64,000 nt of DNA. Origin: Kocuria rosea subsp. polaris. Lineage in GTDB: Bacteria > Actinomycetota > Actinomycetes > Actinomycetales > Micrococcaceae. How positions within the stretch are numbered: position 1 is the stretch's first letter; the number at the start of each line of letters is the position of its first letter. Positions 58,319 to 64,000 of this stretch are shown one piece after another. A program made the position numbers and the translations under genes. The notes below the pieces were generated by a model, which was not told the origin of the DNA, did no database searches, and worked only from the letters and a program-made list of their open reading frames with translations. The stretch is taken from positions 58,628 through 122,627 of the forward strand of contig NZ_LQBK01000040.1 in the NCBI RefSeq assembly GCF_001483755.1, given 5' to 3'.

Positions 58319-59662
58319 CTACCGGGCCGCGGTGCGGACGGCCTGTGCGAGCACCCGCAGTCCGTCGCGCAGCAGCTCCTCGCCGATGACGAGCGGGGGC
58401 AGCAGGCGCACGACGTTGCCGAAGGTCCCGCAGGTCAGGATGATGACGCCCTGGGCGAGGCACTCCGCGGCGATCGCCCTGGCCGCGTCGGCGTCGGGCT
58501 CCGTGCCGCCGGGGCGGACGAACTCGAGCGCCATCATGGCCCCGCGGCCGCGGATCTCGCCCACGATGCCGGTCTCCTCGGCCACCGGGGCCAGCTCCTC
58601 GCGGATGACCTCCTCGATCCGGCGGGCGCGGGCGACGAGGTCCCACTCCTCGACGGTCTGCAGCGCGCCCAGGGCGGCGGCGCAGGCCACGGGGTTGCCG
58701 CCGTAGGTGCCGCCGAGGCCGCCGGCGTGCACGGAGTCCATGATCTCGGCGCGGCCGACCACGCCGGACAGCGGCATGCCGCCGGCCACGCCCTTGGCCA
58801 CGGTGATCAGGTCCGGGACGACGCCCTCGTGGTCCACGGCGAACCACTCGCCGGTGCGCGCGATGCCGGACTGCACCTCGTCGACGACGAACACGGCGCC
58901 GTTGCCGGTGCACCACTCGGACAGCGCGGGCAGGAAGCCCTCGGCCGGCACGATGAACCCGCCCTCGCCCTGGACGGGCTCGATCACGACGGCGGCGACG
59001 TTCTCGGCGCCCACCTGCTTCTCCACCTGGAGCAGCGCGCGGCGGGCGGCCTCGGCGCCGCTCATGCCCTCCGGGTCCCGGAACGGGTAGGACACGGGCA
59101 CGCGGTAGACCTCACCGGCGAACGGTCCGAAGCCCTGCTTGTAGGGCATGACCTTGGCCGTCATGGCCAGGGTCATGTTCGTGCGGCCGTGGTAGGCGTG
59201 GTCGAACACGACGACGGCCTGGCGGCCGGTGTGCACGCGGGCGATCTTCACGGCGTTCTCGACGGCCTCGGAGCCGGAGTTGAACAGCGCCGCCTTCTTC
59301 GGGTGGTCGCCGGGGGAGAGCGCGGCGAGCTTCTCCGCGACGGCCACGTAGCCCTCGTACGGGGTGACCATGAAACAGGTGTGCGTGAAGTGCGCCACGG
59401 CCTCCTGCACCTTGGCGACCACGGCGGGGGCGGAGCCGCCCACGGTGGTCACGGCGATGCCGGAGCCGAGGTCGACGAGCTGGTTGCCGTCGACGTCGAG
59501 CACGATCCCGCCGTCGACGTCCGCGGCGTAGGCGGGCACGGACGAGGCGACTCCGGAGGCGACGGCCGCGGCACGCCGCTCGGTGAGCTCGCGGGACCTC
59601 GGGCCGGGGAGGGCCCCGTCGACACGGCGGACCTGCTCGAGGCGGTACTGGATCTCGGTCAC
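58319..59662 (-). CDS. gabT: 4-aminobutyrate aminotransferase
   Basis: A 447-residue class III PLP aminotransferase converting GABA and 2-oxoglutarate to succinate semialdehyde and glutamate. PLP contacts: GSEAVENAVKIARVHTG near residue 125, FDHAYHGRTNMTLAMT near 150, FVVDEVQSGIARTGEWFA near 255, and the Schiff-base Lys in ITVAKGVAGGMPL near 280. It is downstream of gabD on the same strand with a hairpin between. The PucR-type regulator and APC permease nearby support a GABA or polyamine catabolic role. Confidence 0.93.
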   Translation of the reverse strand: MTEIQYRLEQVRRVDGALPGPRSRELTERRAAAVASGVASSVPAYAADVDGGIVLDVDGNQLVDLGSGIAVTTVGGSAPAVVAKVQEAVAHFTHTCFMVTPYEGYVAVAEKLAALSPGDHPKKAALFNSGSEAVENAVKIARVHTGRQAVVVFDHAYHGRTNMTLAMTAKVMPYKQGFGPFAGEVYRVPVSYPFRDPEGMSGAEAARRALLQVEKQVGAENVAAVVIEPVQGEGGFIVPAEGFLPALSEWCTGNGAVFVVDEVQSGIARTGEWFAVDHEGVVPDLITVAKGVAGGMPLSGVVGRAEIMDSVHAGGLGGTYGGNPVACAAALGALQTVEEWDLVARARRIEEVIREELAPVAEETGIVGEIRGRGAMMALEFVRPGGTEPDADAARAIAAECLAQGVIILTCGTFGNVVRLLPPLVIGEELLRDGLRVLAQAVRTAAR

Positions 59663-59727
59663 GGCGAGATCTCCTTTCGGTGGGGAGGGGGTGGGGACAG
59701 GGACGTCGAGCGGGCGTGCGCCGACGC

Positions 59728-59769
59728 GGGGCGGCGGTCGCCGCAGCTGACTGCGACGACCGCCGCCCC
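59728..59769 (-). terminator. Hairpin between gabD and gabT
   Basis: Perfect 13-bp stem GGGGCGGCGGTCG (59728-59740) with CGACCGCCGCCCC (59757-59769); the loop holds a smaller GCAG/CTGC stem. It would partly uncouple gabT from gabD transcription. Confidence 0.6.
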
Positions 59770-59794
59770 GGGGCAGGGAGCGCGGGTCAGGACC

Positions 59795-61333
59795 TCAGGC
59801 GGGGGTGCCGGTGCCGGGGGTCGGGACGGTGGCCCAGGGGTTCTCCACGCCGATGTACTGGGTGGTGGTGTACTCGTGCAGGCCCTCGGCCCCGCCCTCG
59901 CGGCCCAGACCGGACTGCTTGACCCCGCCGAAGGGGGCGGCGGCGTTGGAGATCACCCCGACGTTGAGGCCCATCAGGCCGAACTCGATGCGGTCGCCGA
60001 TGCGCAGCCCGCGGGAGATGTTCTCGGTGAACACGTAGGAGGCCAGCCCGTACTCGGTGGCGTTGGCCAGGGCCACGGCCTCGTCCTCGTCGGCGAAGGT
60101 GACGACCGGGGCGACGGGCCCGAAGATCTCCTCGGTCACCGCCCTCGCGTCCCGCGGGACGTCGCGCAGCAGGGTGGGCTGGAAGAAGTAGCCGGGCCCG
60201 TCCACCCGGGAACCGCCCACGACGACCTTCGCCCCGCGCTCAACGGCGTCGGTGACGAACTCCTCCACGGAGTCCCTCGCCTTGGCCTCGACCATCGGGC
60301 CCACGGTGACCCCGTCCTCCACACCGTTGCCCACGGTGAGGGCGGCCATCTTCTCGGCCAGCTTCGCCACGAACTCCTCGACGACGTCCTCGTGCACGAG
60401 CAGCCGGTTGGCGGCGGTGCAGGCCTCGCCCATGTTGCGCATCTTCGCGGCCATCGCCCCGGCCACGGCCTTGTCGATGTCGGCGTCCTCGAAGACGATC
60501 AGCGGCCCGTTGCCGCCGAGCTCCATGGAGGTGCGCAGCACGTTGTCGGTGGCCAGCTTCATGAGCTGCTTGCCCACCGGGGTGGAGCCGGTGAAGGAGA
60601 CCTTCCGCAGCCGCGGGTCGGCCATGATCGGCTCGGACACCGCCGAGGCGGACTTGGAGGAGACCACGTTGAGCACCCCGGCCGGCAGCCCGGCGTCCAG
60701 CATGAGCTGGGCGAAGTACTGGGAGGTCAGCGGGGTCAGCCGGGCGGGCTTGAGCACCATGGTGCACCCGGCGGCCACGGCCGGGGCGACCTTGCGGGTG
60801 GCCATCGCCAGCGGGAAGTTCCACGGGGTGATCAGCAGGCACGGGCCCACCGGCTTGTGCGTGACCAGCATCCGCAGGTTGCCCTCGGGGGTGTCGAGGT
60901 AGCGGCCGTAGTCGCGCACGGCCTCCTCGGCGAACCAGCGCAGGAACTCGCCCCCGTACTTGACCTCCCCGGCCGCCTCGGCCAGGGGCTTGCCCATCTC
61001 CAGGGTCATCAGCAGCGCGAGGTCCTCGGCGCGCTCCTGCACGAGGTCGAAGGCCCGCCGCAGGATCTCCGAGCGCTCCCGGGCCGGGGTGCGGGCCCAG
61101 GACTCCTGGGCGTCGGCGGCGGCGTCCATCGCGGCCTGGGCGTCCTCGCGGGTGGCCGAGGCCATCGTGGCCAGGACCTCGCCGGTGGCCGGGTTCTCGA
61201 CCTCGAAGGTCCCCCCGTCCGAGGCCTCGCGCCACTGGCCGCCGATCAGCAGCCCCGTGGGGGTGGCGGCCAGGACCGCCTCGATGCGCTCCTTCATGCC
61301 GGTGGCCGTGCGGGCCTTCTCCGTGATGCTCAT
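59795..61333 (-). CDS. gabD: Succinate-semialdehyde dehydrogenase
   Basis: A 512-residue aldehyde dehydrogenase oxidising succinate semialdehyde to succinate, completing the GABA shunt. The NAD(P) region is LLITPWNFPLAMATRKVAPA near residue 163, GSTPVGKQLM near 245, catalytic Glu in LELGGNGPLIVF-type MELGGNGPLIVF near 267, and catalytic Cys in MGEACTAANR near 301; EEIFGPVAPVVTF is near 400. ATG at 61333 (MSITEKART) follows GAGG at eight bases; the longer frame to 61429 is non-coding. Confidence 0.93.
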   Translation of the reverse strand: MSITEKARTATGMKERIEAVLAATPTGLLIGGQWREASDGGTFEVENPATGEVLATMASATREDAQAAMDAAADAQESWARTPARERSEILRRAFDLVQERAEDLALLMTLEMGKPLAEAAGEVKYGGEFLRWFAEEAVRDYGRYLDTPEGNLRMLVTHKPVGPCLLITPWNFPLAMATRKVAPAVAAGCTMVLKPARLTPLTSQYFAQLMLDAGLPAGVLNVVSSKSASAVSEPIMADPRLRKVSFTGSTPVGKQLMKLATDNVLRTSMELGGNGPLIVFEDADIDKAVAGAMAAKMRNMGEACTAANRLLVHEDVVEEFVAKLAEKMAALTVGNGVEDGVTVGPMVEAKARDSVEEFVTDAVERGAKVVVGGSRVDGPGYFFQPTLLRDVPRDARAVTEEIFGPVAPVVTFADEDEAVALANATEYGLASYVFTENISRGLRIGDRIEFGLMGLNVGVISNAAAPFGGVKQSGLGREGGAEGLHEYTTTQYIGVENPWATVPTPGTGTPA

Positions 61334-61630
61334 GTGTTCAGCCTCTCTGGTCGACGCGCACCGCACCACCGGGCGCCGGTGGTGCCTGCGCTGCGTCAAG
61401 GGGTTCGTCGGACGGGCGGGCGACAGCACTGGGCCCGCCCGTCCATCGTAGGACTCCGGCCGGGCTCCTCCGCGGGGACGTCGTCACGGTGTGACGACGT
61501 CCCCGTGCAGGACCGGCGCCGGGCGGCCGCTCGACTGCTCCCAGGCTAACGCCCGGACGCCCCAGCATGCTGCTGAATCGTCGCCCGAAATCTGTGCACA
61601 ATGCACACTGACGTGGAGCGCGGCGACCGG
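61334..61630 (-). promoter_or_regulatory. gab regulatory region, about 300 bases
   Basis: No gene. On the minus strand, TAGCCT (61543-61548) is a -10 candidate in a block matching the one before the DUF4242 operon. TGTGCA-CAA-TGCACA (61593-61607) and CAGCATGCTG (61564-61573) lie upstream of it. GGGGACGTCGTCAC-GGT-GTGACGACGTCCCC (61474-61504), a perfect 14-bp inverted repeat with a 3-base loop, lies between that -10 and gabD. It may be an attenuator or an operator for the PucR-type regulator. Confidence 0.55.
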
Positions 61631-63172
61631 CTACGGCGCCGAGGGGTCCGGCCGGTCGGCGAGACGCAGGGCGAGCCACAGCTCCGCGCGCAGCTGCGGG
61701 TTGTCCACGGACCGGCCGAGCGCCTCCTCGATCTCCTGCAGCCGCTGCTGCAGGGTGTTGCGGTGGATGCCCAGGGCGTCGGCCGCTGCGCTGCGGTTGC
61801 CGTTGTGCGCGAGGAACGTGCGCAGCAGGCCCGTCCGCCCGGCCCGTTCCAGGGGTTGCAGCAGCTGCTGCGCCCAGGCCCGGGCGGTCTCGGGCGGCAG
61901 GAGGTCGGCGACGCCGCCCGCCACGAGGTCGTCCCACGTGCCGACGGGCCGGCGGTCCGTGGTGCGCTCCAGGGCCTCGCGGGCCCCGCGGTCGCTCGCG
62001 TCCGTCCCGTGGACGGTCGACGGTCCGCCGATGCCCGCCCGCAGGCCCGAGGCCTCCACGGCGGCACGGACCTCGGCCAGCCGCTCGGGGAGGTCCTCCA
62101 GCAGCAGCGCGGCCGTCTGCTCGCCGGAGGGCCCGGTGGCCGGTGCGCCGACGAGCACGGGCCGCTCGCCCGGGCCGGTGGCCGCCTCGAGGCGGCGCAC
62201 GCCGTCCCGGAGCGCCTCGGCGCCGCCGCGCAGGCGGGCCACCCGCACCCGGGGCGCCGCCGACCAGGTCGTGTCGTCCGCCACCCCCAGCAGCGCGTCC
62301 GCCGACCGCACCTCGCCGTTGAGCAGGAGGGCGAGGGCCCCCGCACGGACCCGGCGGCGGAACAGTGCCTGCTCCGCGGCACGCTCCGCGTGCAGGGAGA
62401 GCAGGGCCACGGCGGTGGCGATGACGCCCGTCCGGACGGGGTCCGCCGGACCGGGCAGGACCACCACGAGGTAGCTCTGGGGAACGCCGTCCACCCCGAG
62501 GGGGTGGACGACCACCGCGCCCTCCGGGCCGGACTCGCTCAGGGACCCGCGGAGCCCGGCCGGGCGCAGCCGGTCGAGGAGCTCGGGGAGCGTCCGGCCC
62601 GAGGGGAGCGCGGGCAGGCCGGGCCCGGAGCGCTCCACGACCCGGGCGTCGGCCGCGCAGACGCCCGCCCATCCGCCGCCGAGCACCGCCACCAGCGTGC
62701 GCACCACGCGGGCCGGGCCGTTGCGCCCCACGGCCGCCCGGGTCAGGCTCCGCTGCTCGGAGAGCATCGCCTCGAGCGCGGTGCGGGCCTCGGCCGCGCG
62801 CATCTCGGCCGTGGCGCTGATGATGCCCAGGAAGGGAGTGCGCTCCGGCACCCGGAACAGGGTCAGCCCGGCGTCCCGGCACGCGGCGGCGAGCGCGTCC
62901 GGCACGTCGGGGTAGGACAGCCGCTCGCCCACGCCTAGCCCCAGCGCCACGACGCCACGGTCCGTGAGCCGACGGACGTACTCCGTCCAGGAGTGCGCCC
63001 GGGCGGAGGTGTGGATGCCGGTCAGCAGGAGGACCTCGCCGCCCTCCAGGTACGGGGTGGGGTCGGCGAGCTCGCTGGTCACCACCCAGCTCACCGGCAG
63101 GTCGGTGGCCGCCCCGACCACGGGCTCCAGTCCGAGTCCGGGCAGGGCGAGCACCTGGGCGACCGTGACCAT
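61631..63172 (-). CDS. PucR-family transcriptional regulator
   Basis: A 513-residue regulator with an N-terminal PucR domain (about 5-125: VAQVLALPGLGLEPVVGAATDLPVSWV, GGEVLLLTGIHT) and a C-terminal helix-turn-helix of the PucR type (about 450-495: TFLAHNGNRSAAADALGIHRNTLQQRLQEIEEALG). Such proteins respond to purine, GABA or polyamine-related ligands and often activate neighbouring catabolic genes, so gabD/gabT and the APC permease are the likely targets. ATG at 63172 follows GGAGGAGG. Its -10 TAGGCT (63207-63212, minus) lies in the loop of the upstream terminator. Confidence 0.9.
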   Translation of the reverse strand: MVTVAQVLALPGLGLEPVVGAATDLPVSWVVTSELADPTPYLEGGEVLLLTGIHTSARAHSWTEYVRRLTDRGVVALGLGVGERLSYPDVPDALAAACRDAGLTLFRVPERTPFLGIISATAEMRAAEARTALEAMLSEQRSLTRAAVGRNGPARVVRTLVAVLGGGWAGVCAADARVVERSGPGLPALPSGRTLPELLDRLRPAGLRGSLSESGPEGAVVVHPLGVDGVPQSYLVVVLPGPADPVRTGVIATAVALLSLHAERAAEQALFRRRVRAGALALLLNGEVRSADALLGVADDTTWSAAPRVRVARLRGGAEALRDGVRRLEAATGPGERPVLVGAPATGPSGEQTAALLLEDLPERLAEVRAAVEASGLRAGIGGPSTVHGTDASDRGAREALERTTDRRPVGTWDDLVAGGVADLLPPETARAWAQQLLQPLERAGRTGLLRTFLAHNGNRSAAADALGIHRNTLQQRLQEIEEALGRSVDNPQLRAELWLALRLADRPDPSAP

Positions 63173-63193
63173 GGGCAGTCCTCCTCCTCGTCG

Positions 63194-63233
63194 GCGCGCC
63201 GGGGACAGCCTAGGGCAGCCGTCCCCGGCGCGC
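63194..63233 (-). terminator. Terminator of the APC permease gene
   Basis: Perfect 13-bp stem GCGCGCCGGGGAC (63194-63206) with GTCCCCGGCGCGC (63221-63233); the 14-base loop contains the likely -10 of the PucR gene. Confidence 0.65.
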
Positions 63234-63240
63234 GGCGGTC

Positions 63241-64000
63241 TCAGGCCTGCTGCCGGCGGCGCTCGACCTCGGCGACGAGCCGGTGCTCGGCGTCGGGCCC
63301 CGGCCGGATCCCGGTGGGGATGCGCAGCAGGAAGACGAGCCCGAGCAGCCACCACAGCCCGAAGATGGTCCAGGCGGGCGCGCTCAGGAACGCGGGCATG
63401 CCGGGCAGGTACAGGCTGATCAGCGCGAGGCACAGGACCACGGAGAGCACGCCGATCGCCGTGCCGCCGTGGCGGCGGCCGCCGATCCGGAAGGGGCGCT
63501 CCATGCCGGGCTCGCGCCGGCGCAGGATCACGAAGACCACGGAGACCAGGGCGTAGGCGATCACGATGGACGGGGAGCCGGAGTCCACGAGCCAGCCGAG
63601 CATCTCCGCGCCGAAGAACGGCGCCACGAAGGAGACGGCGCCCACGAAGAGCAGGGCGTTGGCCGGGGTGCCGTACTTCGGGTGCAGGCGGCCGAACCAC
63701 CGCGGCACCATCCGGGAGTTGCCGAGCGCCCACAGCAGCCGGGACGCGCCCATGAGCAGGGAGTTCCAGGAGGTGAGGATGCCGGCGAGACCGCCGGCGA
63801 TGAGCAGGTTGGCCACGACCGGGCTGTCGAAGGCGGAGCCCATGGCGTCGGCCACCGCGATGTCCGCGCCGGAGAGGTCCTCGGCGGACATGGACGCGGA
63901 GGTGGTGAGCACGACCATCACGTACCAGGCGGCGGCGAGCAGCACGGAGACGATGATGGTGCCGCCGAGCTTCTTCGGCGGGAGGTGCATCTCCTCGGAG
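63241..64000 (-). CDS. APC-family amino acid/GABA permease, 5' truncated by the window
   Basis: The last 253 residues of a polytopic amino acid-polyamine-organocation transporter; the frame is open through 64000. About six membrane segments are visible, with LLIAGGLAGILTSWNSLLMGASRLLWALGNSRMVPRWFGRLHPKYGTPANAL, a typical APC loop and helix, and a C-terminal Arg-rich tail. Neighbours gabD, gabT and PucR suggest GABA or a related amine as substrate, which is inference. Confidence 0.85.
   Translation of the reverse strand, partial: SEEMHLPPKKLGGTIIVSVLLAAAWYVMVVLTTSASMSAEDLSGADIAVADAMGSAFDSPVVANLLIAGGLAGILTSWNSLLMGASRLLWALGNSRMVPRWFGRLHPKYGTPANALLFVGAVSFVAPFFGAEMLGWLVDSGSPSIVIAYALVSVVFVILRRREPGMERPFRIGGRRHGGTAIGVLSVVLCLALISLYLPGMPAFLSAPAWTIFGLWWLLGLVFLLRIPTGIRPGPDAEHRLVAEVERRRQQA

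Noticed and set aside
1-64000. tRNA, rRNA, phage, insertion sequence or genomic island boundary
   Set aside because: I saw no transposase, integrase, RNA gene or terminal repeats, and composition is even except for the 24.0-24.1 kb spacer.

Overview
The window is very GC-rich, gene-dense chromosomal DNA from an actinobacterium. ATGA/GTGA stop-start overlaps are common, GTG and TTG starts are frequent, and the -10 boxes look like TAnnnT. The gene content (narGHJI with narK, a large-form glyceraldehyde-3-phosphate dehydrogenase with a TTG start, SipW-type secretion genes, GAF-ANTAR and PucR regulators) suggests Micrococcaceae, perhaps Kocuria or a relative; the genus is inference. I saw no rRNA, tRNA, phage, insertion sequence, plasmid or CRISPR signature.

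Region 1 (1-9226) is a nitrate respiration and molybdenum cofactor block: the last codons of narG, narHJI, a nitrate/nitrite transporter, then on the minus strand a nitric-oxide-detoxifying flavohemoprotein with a flavin-binding partner, then moaC-moaB-moaE-moeB. Region 2 (9302-12449) is a tight three-gene operon of unknown purpose: an acyl-CoA-dehydrogenase-like protein, a PIG-L deacetylase/methyltransferase fusion, and a glycosyltransferase. Region 3 (12558-20748) holds scattered metabolic, membrane and regulatory genes.

Region 4 (20848-23810) is an alternate-signal-peptide secretion cassette: three exported proteins sharing a [KR]WS motif after the hydrophobic stretch and an ER-type signal peptidase. 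A palindrome-rich, locally AT-rich intergenic stretch follows, then fdhD (formate dehydrogenase maturation). Region 5 (25124-34508) is housekeeping: amidotransferase, CPBP protease, M18 aminopeptidase, gap, sugar kinase, HAD phosphatase, glycerophosphodiesterase and 3-hydroxyisobutyryl-CoA hydrolase.

Region 6 (34534-46157) resembles a dormancy/hypoxia stress locus: two paralogous membrane proteins, a phosphoribosyltransferase-hydrolase fusion, an erythromycin-esterase-like protein, Hsp20, three tandem universal stress proteins, and a minus-strand operon of STAS protein, Cys-rich four-helix protein, PEP synthase and P-type ATPase. The protein set recalls the mycobacterial DosR regulon. Region 7 (46304-53761) has a uracil permease, a diiron-oxidase-like/CDGSH pair, and an ABC-transporter operon with an acyl-CoA-dehydrogenase-like flavoprotein and a DUF4242-like protein, possibly for sulfur-compound acquisition. 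Region 8 (54073-64000) has pgm, a small acidic protein, an amidase, a lipoprotein, and a GABA catabolism unit (gabD, gabT, PucR regulator, APC permease running off the window).
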